Notes under the pieces: generated by a model | The model's input: only the letters and a program-made list of their open reading frames with translations | The model's database searches: none | What the model was told of the DNA's origin: nothing | Translations under genes and position numbers: made by a program | Part shown: positions 10,941 to 23,300 of the stretch, piece by piece | Layout: every line of letters begins with the position of its first letter | How positions within the stretch are numbered: the stretch's first letter is position 1 | Assembly: GCA_022828595.1 (NCBI GenBank) | Contig: JAKGHH010000003.1 | Span: 106,787,583-106,851,582, forward strand | Reading direction: 5' to 3' | DNA from: Nelumbo lutea | Taxonomy: Eukaryota > Streptophyta > Magnoliopsida > Proteales > Nelumbonaceae | Length of the DNA: 64,000 nt

Positions 10941-12882
10941 TGAAGGGATGAGAGATCCATCGTATGGACGCCCAAATCTTGCGGAATAAAGGGGGTGAAT
11001 TTCAAAAAATTTTTCTCCCTTCAACTGGGAATCGCATTCCCTATTTAAAAAATCATATTTTTCAAAGATCAATCTTGAACCATGAACCAAACCATATCTT
11101 AACCAAAAGGAGTAGGAGGGAGGGTGTACCAGATACGGAGAAACAGTATCTCCCAATGGAGGTGTTCACGCCCAAGGAAGGATCCAAAATCTGCTCCCAC
11201 TGAAGATGGTGCAGTGCAGGATGAAGCAAAATCAACAATGTTCTTCCAAAAGAACATAACCCTTTGCAAGAATCAACAGGATGGCTTGTGAATACAGCTC
11301 CAATCAATCTTTTCCCCAAAAGATTGGTATTAAGATCAAATCTTGATTACTCCCAAGAACTGGAGATCGAACTGAAGGTAATGGCGGCAGTAAGGAGGCA
11401 ACAAGAGAGTATTCACAAGGTGCAGAATTCTCTCTTCTCTGTGATTTCAGCACTAAAGAGGATCTGATTGTGTGTCTTCTAAAAGTTGTCACCCCCTCCT
11501 TCTTTTGTTAACCTAAAAGATTAGCTCCAAATCCAATTAGGAGCTGCTTATCCAAATCATATTTGGATCAGCCTTCACTTTAGGTGATAAAGATAAACCC
11601 TTATCTCATCTGAAGATTAGATCAGCTTTCTCCTAATCTCATTAGGAGGTTTCTAGATTTGAATCACATTCATATCTGGACTCTCTGAGTGGATAGGGTC
11701 AAGACCCTATCCTATCTGCTAATCCATCTCAGAATTCACCCCATAATTAACTAATTAAATAGACCAGTTCAAAATGGGCTTTAGGCCCATTAAGCTTATG
11801 TGCTCACTTAACCTTCCTAACTACTGCCCAGTTGGGCTTCCTTGTATGGCGTGGGACCCAAACAATGATCTACACATAAGCCACATGGGTTCAGCCCAGC
11901 CTTTGTTACAAGGCCTGGCCGAATACACTATTATGGACAGTGCACCCCCGAAACCCATCTTATGGGCTCTATGGGCACAACACTTGCCTTAAATGGTCCC
12001 TACGCCAAGCCACCATGTAACACCCAGGGACTATGGGCAGATGCAAGATTATCCCATCAAGTATTATCCTCAATGGTCTTACACTTAGCCTCTCAGCCCA
12101 TAATGATCATACACTACCCGACAAGAGAGGACCTCTCCCTCGGCTGCAAGGAACAGTGTTGCACTCTCTGCTTATATGGATCCCGGGAATTAAAACCTTC
12201 TTGCAAACATTTTAGAAACCATAATATATATACTTTTATATCTCATATAAAATATATTTTGCAAAACAAATCTCAATGATTGAAATCGGCTGCCGACAGT
12301 CTTGGTTTCCATCAATGAGAGTGCATCCCCGATCATTACCTTTGTCCGACAAAGGGGCTGATCCTGTCACTATGATCACTCACTCAGATGAATTCTCAGA
12401 CTATCCTAACACACCCAGGTTTTGATCCTCACTAAGGATCTCACTGATTGGTACATTAAAGACAACCCAATCTGACACCTAGTGCAATATCATAGTCGAG
12501 TCTAGGGGTCGGGTGTAACTTTTCAGTTTTGCCCATCAATCTCCAAGGTCCAGGGCAATACTGGAAATCTGGTCCAGTTCATAGATTCAATTAATCCTAC
12601 ACTGTATGTGCCTAGGGTCTCACCCTGGCAGCTAAGACAGGCCACCCCAACCGACTTGGTGGCACCACAGTGTCAGCCTTGTCAGGATAGGTCTCCCCAG
12701 ACCGACCCACTGGCTGTGAACATTCTAAACTAACACGAGTCTCATTAAGTGTCCAGTTTAAGGGTATTGCACAGAAACAAACCAATGGAACATGAATCAA
12801 ATATGCACTTTTATTCATTTACAATAAACTCATAAAGTACATCATTTTGATTGAAGCTAAGGGCATACAAAACTGTCTAACA
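10941..12882 (-). mobile_element. 1.94-kb solo LTR inserted in the LINE
   Basis: The segment begins TGAAGGGATG and ends GTCTAACA, flanked by the perfect 5-bp duplication AATGG at 10936-10940 and 12883-12887. No long ORF, no second copy of its ends and no internal domain is seen, which fits a solo LTR left by recombination. Orientation is judged minus because the reverse strand starts TGTTAGACAG and has a TATA-like CATATAAGC near 12170-12178. The superfamily cannot be settled without a match; the long LTR suggests a large copia or gypsy family. Confidence 0.8.
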
Positions 12883-13703
12883 AATGGGTGTACAATGACC
12901 TTTATCAAGATTGTTGAGAGATTTTGAAAGATCTTTGTGAGGTGTTTAAAGAGTTTGTAGACAACCATATAGTAAGCCCAGGAGTCAAGCCTTATTCTCT
13001 AAGAAGATTGACGCTATCCTCCCAAAGGATTTTAGACCAATAGCTAAGGTGTTGTCATTGAGGATTAAAGAGGTTCTTCCTTCCCTAATGAACAAATACC
13101 AAGGGGCTTTTGTACAAGGGAGGCAAATTATAGACTAAATCTTAGTAGCTAATGAATGCCTGGGAGAAATGAGAAAATCCAAAAAGAAGGGATTTGTTTG
13201 TAAGCTTGATTTGGAAAAGGCCTATGATTTGGTGGATTGGCAATTCCTTTTACAAGTCTTGAGGAAGTGTGGTTTTGGAGAAAGGTGGTGTTAGTGGATT
13301 TTTGGCTGTGTGAGCTCTAGCCACTTCTCCATCTGGATTAATGGAGTGCTAAAGGATTTTTTCCCAGTATGTAGGGGACTAAGGCAAGGAGACCCTCTAT
13401 CGCCCTTCCTTTTCACCTTGTTAGCTGATGTGCTAAGTAGAATGATCTCAAAAGTTGATAGGGAGAATTTAATAAATGGCTGGAAAGTAGGCAGGTCTGG
13501 AATGTCAGTTACCCATCTTCAATTTGGATATGATATTTTAGTCTTTGCTGAAGGAGGGTACCTGGAGAAGTTAAGGAATCTAAAGTTGTTGGTGCAAAGG
13601 TTTGAAAGTATGTCTAGTTTGAGAGTCAACCTTGAAAAGAGCAGTGTGGCAGGGATAAATTTGGATTATAGAGAGGTGGAGGTGATGGCAAGGTGTTTAG
13701 AGT
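12883..13703 (+). pseudogene. LINE ORF2 reverse transcriptase
   Basis: LINE coding resumes after AATGG as GCTMTF. It continues in shifting frames through KDFRPIAKVLSLRIKEVLP, YQGAFVQGRQI, LDLEKAYDLVDWQFL and LRQGDPLSPFLF, all standard non-LTR RT blocks. The catalytic FADD block reads HLQFGYDILVFAE, so the aspartate pair is lost. Several stops are present (for example 13136 and 13292). It breaks off at MARCLE near 13703 where the next copia LTR starts. Confidence 0.88.
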
Positions 13704-13989
13704 TGTTAGTGTGAACTGTATAGGGGTAATTTAGTCTTTCTATTTATGTTTAAAGCTGATGTGTAATGTTTATGTTAAGTGATGTGCCCCATACTTAAGA
13801 TAGGACATAATAGTCTTTTGTTTATTGAATAGAAACATATAAATATAACCTGGCCAACTAGAGAGGGCGATTAAGCTCTCTAGTTCGAACCAGATTTTCC
13901 TTCTCTTCTCTTCTCTTCTCTTCTTGTCTTCTTCTTCTCCTATTCTCTCTAATATCCCTTCTAATATCTCTCTAATACTAATACTAACA
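13704..13989 (+). repeat. copia-3 5' LTR
   Basis: The 286-bp LTR starts TGTTAGTGTG and ends ACTAACA. It contains ATAAATATAACC near 13840 as a TATA-like site and a CTTCTC-rich 3' part. The left edge is set by where LINE coding homology stops (MARCLE). Confidence 0.75.
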
Positions 13990-14018
13990 GAATTCTAGTG
14001 CAGATCAGAACTTTATCA

Positions 14019-14030
14019 TGGTACCAGAGC
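14019..14030 (+). other. copia-3 primer binding site
   Basis: TGGTACCAGAGC differs by one base from the usual initiator tRNA-Met site TGGTATCAGAGC. It lies 29 bp after the LTR end. Confidence 0.7.
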
Positions 14031-14535
14031 GACTATGACAACAGATCTGCCCAGAATTCTGTTTTTATCGCCATTCAGCCTAGGGTTTTTCAAATTTTCT
14101 TCATCATCTGTTGGAGATAGGGAAAGGGGCTGAAAAGGAGTGATCTCCCTTTCCTCTTGGAGGTTTTCATGCCTTCAGTTAGTAGGTTGGTGGGTGTTTG
14201 CAGTGGTTTGTAGGAGTCCCCCACTAATCGATGGTGATAAGAGGGCTGTTTCAGGTGGGGCAGTGGACAGTCGAATGCAGGTTGTTTTTTTTGGTGATTA
14301 AACAGGTGGGTTATGTGGGTATTTCAGTGTGGATCGAGTGGTTGGTGAATTGCTAGTGTTATGGTGCGTATTCAGGTAGTTGTATGGTAGCTTTGTGGTG
14401 TGGAGAGTGAAGAAATCAGTGATAGGTATTGTTGAAATTGTGACTGTAGGTGGTTTTACTAGTGTGTAGTGTGGTGAAAAGTGAATTAGAAAGAAAAAAT
14501 ATTTCAGATATGGGAGACAATAGTGAAAAGAAATC

Positions 14536-14777
14536 TAGTGTAGGACCTAGGGATGTCTATAACCCTGAGCAACCAAGAGGGCTTTATACCTGGCTAGGAT
14601 ACCATTTGATTTGAGTTTCACTGAATAGACCCAACAACTACCAATGATGGAGGCATCTAGAGGAGGGGAAACAAGTTCCTAGGTATCATTCTCTAATAGG
14701 GCATGGGTTTTTGAATACATGGCATCTTTCCAATGATTAACCGCTACGACTTAGTGTAGGACCTAGGGATGTCTATA
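14536..14777. repeat. 26-bp direct repeat at a retroelement junction
   Basis: Identical 26-bp copies occur at 14536-14561 and 14752-14777, 216 bp apart. The right copy is native to the minus-strand copia, where it reads IDIPRSYT just before RT. The left copy sits exactly where minus-strand RT stops (after LLVAQGYR) and plus-strand copia-3 gag begins. It looks like templated filler made during repair of a break. Confidence 0.8.
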
Positions 14778-15004
14778 GAGGACAAAACCACAGAAAAGGA
14801 GAAATGGCTAGAGAAGAAACCATAGCAGTCAAGAGGACGAGAAATGCATGAAGATTGGCATAAAGGAACAGATGAAGGCAAGGTAACAGGATGAGAGGAG
14901 GGGCTTACAATAGTAGTGGGTGGAGAAGGATGATTAGTCGCTAGTGCTGGAGGTGGAGGCATAAACGTTGAGTGAACTAGATGCTTCCTGGAATAGACCT
15001 GTAG

Positions 15005-16374
15005 CTATTGAGGACTAAGAGGAGGAGGATCACTTATAGAAACAAAAAGATGCAGAAGAGAAAATGATGGTGCATGCAATTTAATAATGTACTCAAAGAA
15101 GGAAAGATTCTCAAGAAATATGACATTATGGGATATGTGCAGTTGACGGAGGAAGATGGACAAAGAGGAGGAGGATCCCTTGTGTTCCATACTATATCCC
15201 ATGAATGTATACATATCTAATTGAGCAATTAGCTTTGTGCATTCATGAGGAGGGAGATGGACAAAGTAGACACAACCAAAGACATGAAGCATGGACAGGT
15301 CAGGTGGGCGATGAAACAATGACTGAAATGGAGAAGAGTTTCCAAGAATAGAGGGAAGGATATTAATAAGGTATACAATAGTGTTGATCACCTCCACCTA
15401 GAAGTTAATGGGAACATGGGAGTCTTGTAAGACTGATCTCACCTTAGTGGAAATATGATGGTTCTTGTGCTCAGATACCCTATTTTGTTGAGGTGCACCT
15501 GGACAAGACCTCTAGGACCAAATACCATATTGCTTGAGATAAGATTGGAACCCACCATCCTCACCATTAAAGTACACTCCCCTTGAATCAGACCTTAAGA
15601 TGCTTATAGTACTTTTAAATTGGGTCATAACCATGGCATGAAAATTCTTAAATGAAGATGGAAAAGGCATGCCCAGTAGAGGCATGCTTAGTAGAAGATG
15701 GAAAATTCTTAAATTGGGTCATCACTATGAATAAGGTAAAAAGGTGTAGAGGCATGCTCAGTAGAAGATGGAAAAGGCAAAACATGACTTTTACTATAGC
15801 AACAAGTCAAGCAAAATTTATCAACATTCTTAAATGAAGAAACAGTTGTAGGTAAACAACTAGAAGAAAACAAATAATCCAAGTTTTTAGAATGAGTGTG
15901 GCCCAACATCTATGCCATTAGCGTGCCATACATTATTACAAAAAGAAGTATATAGACTAGAAGTGGTAGATAAAAAACAAGAATCTGATGAAGGTCTCTT
16001 ATCCTCAAGTTCCAAAGCAAACAACCTCCTAAACCTACACCCCTTCCCCTTTAGCTCCCTAGTGCATTGGTCCTTGATAAAACAACCATCACGAGAAAAC
16101 AAGACATTATTGCCATTATCAATTAGTTTTCCAACAAAATTAGATTAGTAGTTAGCTTAGGCACAAAAAACATTTTGGGAAGATGTAAGGGTGTAGGCTG
16201 AGAAGTGGGCAGAAATAGGTCATCACAACCACATATAGGAAGAGGTTCACCATTTGCTGTGACAATGTGATTTTCAGAGGTGTAAGGATTAGGAGACTGA
16301 CCAAAGGAAGCCCCAATCATGTGATTTGAGGCTCCAAAGTCAATAATCCACATATGAGATGGGGAAGAACACAA
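15005..16374 (-). pseudogene. copia-4 protease and integrase fragments
   Basis: Protease appears as WIIDFGASNHMIGASFG at about 16350-16300, in which the usual DSGA is DFGA. Integrase zinc-binding residues lie in 15909-15709 (CLTCCYSKSH, then FYLIHSD). The core continues near 15500 with PQQNRVSEHKN, in place of PQQNGVAERKN, and 15397-15005 holds the C-terminal part (YLINILPS, HVFGCVYFVHLPPHE). A local 70-bp duplication at 15676-15815 disturbs the core. Confidence 0.78.
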
Positions 16375-17366
16375 GTAGGCTTACCAGCCAGACCAATAGT
16401 AGAAAAATTAGAGGAAATAGTCGAAGACATAAATTGACAAATCTTATCTTTAGTCAAAATGCCTTGAGAATCAGTTTTGTGAGATAATGAGGAAGAAGTA
16501 TTAGTCAGTTCAGCCGAAGCCTGATAAGCCTTATGTTGTCCTTTCTTAGGGGGCTTAGTCAGGCATTCCACAATAATATGTCCTTGTTTGCAGTAAGTGC
16601 AAAAATTCTTCTTGTTGCAGTAAGATGTTACATTCCCAAATTTCTTGCACTCATAGTACTGAATCTTCGAAAACTCCTTCCCTTTTTGTTTGGTAGCCAA
16701 AAATACTGCATCTATTCCATATTCTTTCTTCTAATCAAGAAAGGATTGAGTAAGAAACCGAGTTTCCTCTCTTAATCATTCTCCAAGGATCATATCTAGG
16801 TCAGGTACAGTCTCTCTACTGAGTATGTTTGACCGTACTTTCTCGTAATCAGATCTGAGGTGCATAAAAATGCATAACTTTCCTCTTATCAAAGTGTTAA
16901 TTCATAGACTTTATACAGGAATCTATAGATAAATCTCCAAGGTGAGCCAACTCATATTCAGTCCATAGATTCATGAAACCAGCATAGTACTCCTGAATCC
17001 GTTTCTCTCACTGAGCATAAGAAAATATATCAAACTCAATATGATATTGCCCAGACATGTTTGATTGCTGATACACATTTTCAAGGTATTCAAACATGTC
17101 ATGTACAGTTTTGAGCCCCCTCATCGGGATAGCAACATCCACAGTAATAGATCCAAGGATCCAAGACACAACTTGTGCATTCTTTGTTTTCTATTGTTTT
17201 GGGCCCTTGACATCACTAGCATTGGGCATGGCTGTAGGACCATCAATATAGCTCCACAATCCTTTTCCTTGAACAAAATATTGGAAGTAAACTTCCAAAG
17301 TGCATAGTTGCTTCCATCGAATTTTACTGAGATTATTTCACTCTTCTTGAGTCCCATTGTGAACAT
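16317..17366 (-). pseudogene. copia-4 gag with zinc knuckle
   Basis: The minus strand from 17366 reads KKSEIISVKFDGSNYALWKF, the start of a copia gag. A knuckle region from about 16660 to 16590 reads YYECKKFGNVTSYC followed by FCTYCKQGHIIVEC, of which the second fits a zinc-binding pattern loosely. The middle part is broken by stops. Protease follows directly. Confidence 0.75.
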
Positions 17367-17741
17367 AATATAGAAGAAACAACAGAAACAAGCAGTACAA
17401 TCACAAGAACCAATTCAAAAAAGTTGAAAGAGAAGGGTTAAAACCTCTTACAGACGAAGGAAGATGTCCAAAAGACAGAGACTGAGATCTGAAATCACAG
17501 TCCAGAAAAGGAAAGTAGGCCTGCTGCTGCTCAAATGAGATGAATAGAACTCCTTCAGCACTTGTCTGAAGCTGATGAAACTTTCAGAATATGAAGAATA
17601 GGGCCAGACAACACTTCTTTTGAAGTTTAATCACAAACCCATGTCTTTCAAGAGAGATCTAATATGATTTCTCTTGCTGGTTGCGTAGAATAGAGAAAAC
17701 TGATTCTCAAATTGATCAAAACAGTCCAGAGCCATCACCAG

Positions 17742-17999
17742 TGTAAAGAAAGGGCAATCAATCTAATTGTATTGAAAACAAGAGAGACAAACAAGAGACA
17801 AGCAAGAAAACTCCAAGGCTGTTAGGGTTGATCTAAAACTCGATCCAATCCATAAAAGATATATTTATATTAAAGGATGAACAGACAAGATTGTCCTTAC
17901 AAAAGAAATAAAAGAACAAGGCTGTACACTAATATACACACCTGATAATGTATATAAAAAGAAGGTAAAAGTACAAAACTACCCCTTCTCTTCTCTACA
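17742..17999 (-). repeat. copia-4 5' LTR
   Basis: Read on the minus strand, the 258-bp segment starts TGTAGAGAAG and ends CTTTACA, with short inverted ends TGTA and TACA. It has TATATAC and AATATAAATATATC tracts. The bases after it on the minus strand, CTGGTGATGGCTCTGG, only weakly resemble a tRNA-Met primer site. Confidence 0.7.
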
Positions 18000-18031
18000 C
18001 ATTAATCTCTTCCATACATGATTGTTGTAGA

Positions 18032-18930
18032 AAATCCCTCTCATCATGAACTACAGTGTAATCTTCAGTTTCCTGTACAAGGTATTAATACCTATAACTT
18101 CATCCTTTCCCCCTATTCTACCCAAAGATTGATTGTTTTTCTAAATGTCTTGAAGGTGAATATTTTCCAAGAGCTTACAATGATACCCTATCTGTCTGGG
18201 AGGATGAGTCAATTGCTTTTGATGTGCTGGAGAATGATTATTTTGCTGGTGACAATGCGAGTATTGTTGAATCATCAATGGTAGGATTCGAAGTTTCAGA
18301 AGACTATTGCTAAAACTTAAATCAAGTGATCTGACCATGTTTCTGGGCTTGGTGGAGCCATGTAGAAAATTATGATTATTTTCTTAAATCAATGATGGAT
18401 ACCCATTTTCCTGAAGAAAATTTCTAGATTAAAGATATAAAACCATTATGTTACATTTCCTCACTCTTTTTGGTCAATTTTCAGATGCAAATTTAAACCT
18501 TTACCACTGCATTGTCCGTATTATAGGGTTTCTTCAAAGATCATAATGTTTTGTTATTTTATCTTGGCAGCCACGCCATGGATCACTTTTGAAGTATGGA
18601 CGGCTATTTAGATACACTCCTCATAAGGGTTATTTTGGGAATGACTCCTTTACCTACACAATATCTGATATAAATGGTAACGTTGTTTCTGCCATGGTAA
18701 TTATTTCTGTCCTCGGCATCCCACCACAGTTTGTTTCATCACCTATTCAATTGAAAGCAACTGAAGACATGATAAGTCCCAGATTTGGGTAAGGTTCTAC
18801 CCATTCTAAAATCAATTTAAATTTAGGAAGCAAGGCATGGGTGCGGGTTTTTCTCTATGATGTGGATCTATTATTAGGATCGTGAATTCAACATAAACCT
18901 GTGTTTTACAATTATATCATCCCTCTCCGT

Positions 18931-18967
<37 letters not shown>

Positions 18968-20332
18968 CCCCTGCTATATGGTATGTGTGGGAGACTGTTT
19001 AATATTACATCTTAACTCAATAATCATTTTTTGGTTCCTAATCATATGCAACAAAAATAATAGTATGTGTCATGTAATGTGGTAAGATTTTTTACTAGTT
19101 ATTTAAATACTCATTTTGGTACTGAAACATATCCTGACCTTTTTCAGAGGATTCCCTGGATTTGAGATAGCGTATTCAGATCTGATGGAGAATATTTCTG
19201 TCACTCTCAGTTCACAATCTGGCACCATCTTTCTTTCTCCTATGCTAATGCAGTTTCAGGATTTAGCATGGAGTGGACTTTCTGTTAACAAAGGTGGAAA
19301 AGAAGGGAAGGGTTTGACATTAGTAGGTGTTGTTGAAGTAATTAATCATGCCCTTCAGTCAATCCAATATCTTGGGTATTATGCAGTGCGCTACATTGTC
19401 TTTGTCTAAATTGAACACTAGTCTTAGTTTTATGGGGTTTTTGTTATTCTTGTCTTGGACAATTGACTTGTCCTATTAAGCCTCTTTAGATCTATCTTTC
19501 CCAAATCATGTTTGCAATGACTATGCTCCTTCTATTTTTGTTTAACTTTTTGATTTCTTTGTAGCAGAAATGAGAACTTCTTTGGAGAAGATGCTATCCA
19601 TGTCTCCAGCATGAACAAAAATGGAGCAAATGATGCCCAGGTTGTAGTTTCTGTGGAACCTATAAATGATCCTCCATTTATTTATGCCCCTGAATTTATA
19701 ATGCTGGAGGAGGACAACAATGATGGTTTACTGATAAGAGATCAATTTGATTTCTTGATAGGGGATCCAGATCTTCTACACTTTCCTGGTATGCTAATTG
19801 AACCATAAAGAAAGATAGGTTTCTGTTCTTTTTTAATGGATAAAGTAGTGATGGGAGACTTTATATCCTGTTGTTCTATAGGTTCCATTTGTCAGGACTG
19901 CATTCCTGTAGGTAACCCCAAAATAGTTATGATTAAGGCTGAATATATATATATACACACACACACCTGGAAATGGATGTGGTATAACGAAAAAAAGAGG
20001 TATTGTAATAGGTGATAATTAGATCAATAACTCAGTATGGATTAAGGAAGTAAAGTGGTCAGTTGACCATTTTGGGCTATGCCACACCTGATAGATGGTT
20101 ATCCCTGATATATGAATTAGTGAACCACATCTTTGTATGGATATAACATGTCAAAGGATTCATGTAGCCGACCCCATATGGTTGGGATAAGGCTTAGATG
20201 ATGATAACCCCAAAATAGTTATGATTAAGGCTGAGTTTTATATATATACATACCTGAAAATGGATGTGTTATAACGAAAAAAAAAGAGGTATTGTCAAAA
20301 GCCAGATGTTTCCTAATAGGTGATAATTAAAT

Positions 20333-20370
<38 letters not shown>

Positions 20371-23300
20371 CTGGAAATGGATGTGGTATAACAAAGAAAA
20401 AGAGGTATTGTCAAAAGCCAGATGTTTCCTAATAGGTGATAATTAGATCAATAACTCAGTATGGACCAAGGAAGTAAAGTGGTCAGTTGATCATTTTGGG
20501 CTATGCCACACCTGATAGATGGTTATCCCTGATATATGAAATAGTGAACCACATCTTTGTATGGATATGACATGTCAAATGATTCATTTAGCCGATCCCA
20601 TATGGTTGGGATAAGGCTTAGATGATGATCTTTGTATGGGTAACCTTGTCTGAGCATGTTGGACTGGAGGCCGACAACAAGGTTTTGATTGCAAACAGAA
20701 TTGATTCAACAAAAAAGGGTCTTGCTGTCAGGACTTTGCCCTTCTAGATGGTTATATCTTTGTTGTCTGCAAATACTTTAGGATAGGATGTCTGCCTTCA
20801 CTCTGAATCTAGCAGCCTCTCAAAAGTCCCACCTAGGCTATTGTTTTCTGAACACAGGTGAAGCATCTTTGGGAAAGGTGCTCTTTATCCTCTTCCAAAG
20901 GAGTTTGCAACCATGTGCCTACCTTTCTTTTTATTTTTTTCAAGTTTCTTTGGCCACCACCTAGAAAATCTTTTTCAATTCTTCAATTGCCACAATAGCA
21001 CAATCAGATTGTGCTCCATGTTTCTATTTATGACTAGATCACCTTACCTTTTTCCAAGAATGTTTCATTTATAGAGTGAATATGAAGGTTCCTTCTTCAC
21101 TCTACTGATCTTGAGGTTTTGCCAAAATTTTTTGTCATTGTTTTGCAGGTAATGAGTCTTATTTTGTGGTCACACTTTCCTTGGAAGTCAATGTTGGTAT
21201 TCTTGTCACAAGTCTACCAGTTCATCTTATTAATACAACTGAATTGAAGATAAAGGATAGCCATCAATGGCAACCCCTTCAGAACTTTGTTACTATTTCT
21301 AAACATTTTCTCATCAAGGGGAAAGGGATTAGATTCAGGGGAACAATTATGGATTGCAACAGTGTCATACAACAATTGCAATACCAAGTGAGCAAACTGT
21401 TCTCGTTCAACATGGAATAACATTTAATTTGTCTTCATTTACTTTATAATGTCTTCGTTTAATTTTAGTTTCTTTTTATTTCCTTATTATTGTTTAAGTG
21501 AAGTTGATACAAAGAAGAAATAGACTAGTTTACTGTTCTTCCTTCCAATATGAAACATAGAATTACACTGTCTTACAGTACGGAGTGAACTTTGACGATT
21601 GACTTGGAGATTTTCATGAATATCCTTCTTCCTTGATTTGGCAGAATAACAAGGTCAGTCATACTGTCAGGAATGAAAATGTAGGTAACATAATTGGGTA
21701 CCAGTGAACTTGGTAAATGAGAAACAAAAGTATTACTAAGAAAAATTCTTTCAACAGAAATATAGGCTATCATAATTACCCATGTAAAAAAGCAAATGCA
21801 CTCCACCCTCACTGGCACCTAGATAATTCCATGCTAATTGAATTGAATGGGAAAACTTTACATGCATATCACTATCCTTTAGATGTTCTTTGTCTGACTT
21901 TCAGATTCAAGCTAAATTTGATGATATGAGATATATCTTCTATGTAGCTAAGTGGTTGGGAGTCAAGAAAAATTCCCATAGGATGAACATAGTTGAGGTG
22001 GATGAGTGGCAAGGCTAGAAGCATAAATGAAGGTATATGAATCCCAGAGTTGTTCTGAACTTCTAATAGGTGATTAGGCTATCGATTAAGGTAAAGGTGG
22101 TTATTTTTCCACAGGAGTGGGTGAACAGTGTTCTGTGGTCTCGAACATGGGAACCAGAACCTGATGCATCTCCTGGAGTTTGACTCAGCAAGAAGAAAAA
22201 ACAAGAATTTGCAGTCATGTGTATAGAAAAATATAAAGTATTAAAACAGTCCATATTTGTTCAAATTCTAACATTATATACTGATAATAAAAGGTCTTGA
22301 ACTTTATCTTTGTTACTTAAGCATATTAGCTATTTCATTTATGTTAAATAAGCAATAGATAAAAAAGAAATTGTTATGTTGAAGTGTTGATAAAAAACCC
22401 ATCAAGTGTTGGAATCTGATACGTGTCTAACATAGGCACTTCATCCACTTGGGAGAGTCCATGCAACATTGGTGATGCATGATTTTCCATGATCTGGGGT
22501 TTAGCCATTGTTGAACCATAAAGAAAACATTTTCTTTGGAGTTAAGGAAAACATGGAAAACAACTTCCTAAATGTTTAAAAATGTATTTTTTTTTTTTTT
22601 TGCAAAATGCAGAAGTGGGTAGGACTTGGGGATCAACCTCAAAACCTCCACTTTCCCTCCTCTCTCTATCAATGGGATATTTTGAATGGTGAGATTGGGA
22701 TAGGTATTCACCACATAAAAGTGAGCAGAATATTTTACTAAGATTCTCTGTTATGTTCATTTTCTTTCTTGTCAATCCAAAATTCCTATTTTTTCTAACT
22801 TTTTCCCCAACAACAAGAAAATATATTTCTATAAAATATTATTCTAGTAAAATATTTTCTAAAACAAAAACTTCCCATAAAAAATGGAGCCCAATTTTTT
22901 GCTTGCGGATGAGCAAGCTTCCGTAAAATGATCTGGCACCATGTTTGGTTAGAAGATTGCAAGCAAAACTGTGTTATTTAGCCAAGCTTTGGGCTCAGAT
23001 TAAATAAGGAGTAAGATGCACATTTAATCCTTTTTACATAATCGGTCATCTTTTTCTCCATATAATGTCAAATTATACCTCAGTTTAGGAATATGAGATC
23101 TATTTTTGCTTATGGAAAGAGCAAAGGGATTCTTATCTAGTTCAGTGATGAAGTTATCAATAAGACTGAAAGAAAAAGTTTATGGTACAGGGTGGAGAAC
23201 CAGGTGCTGTTCTAACTGTCACTGTCAATGATATGGGAAACTACGGATGTTGTCCGGATTGTGCTGAAGGAATGTCACTGCCACTTTTTTCTGAGGCTAC

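Larger units (their letters stand above)
4335..13703 (+). mobile_element. L1-type LINE split into three pieces by later insertions
   Basis: Three blocks of one ORF2 are found in the correct order: 4335-5224 (endonuclease), 10327-10940 (linker and start of RT) and 12883-13703 (RT). Removing the copia element at 5225-10326 and one copy of its target duplication joins the frame as ENMWL to THPKFKAKVKEWW. Removing 10941-12882 with its duplication joins SKAPGPNG to CTMTF. The LINE lacks its 5' end and everything after RT, because copia elements flank it on both sides. Stops and frameshifts show that it is inactive. Confidence 0.9.
13704..14535 (+). mobile_element. copia 5' LTR, leader and start of gag (copia-3, truncated)
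   Basis: An LTR at 13704-13989 has the perfect 7-bp inverted ends TGTTAGT and ACTAACA. A primer site TGGTACCAGAGC follows at 14019-14030 after a short spacer. A leader and an ATG at 14512 starting MGDNSEKKS follow. After about eight codons the sequence leaves the element at 14536, and no later domain of this element is found. Only the 5' end of the element is preserved. Confidence 0.75.
14562..17999 (-). mobile_element. Ty1/copia retrotransposon, 5' two-thirds, minus strand (copia-4)
   Basis: On the minus strand the order is LTR (17999-17742), gag near 17366-16330, protease at 16374-16123, integrase at 15909-15005, and the beginning of RT at 14751-14562, where WKDAM, NDTWELV and ARYKALLVAQGYR can be read with frame changes. 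RT stops abruptly after GYR; the rest of RT, RNase H and the 3' LTR are missing. Many stops and shifts show that the copy is dead. It lies against the first GEX2-like exon visible in the window, probably inside an intron. Confidence 0.87.
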
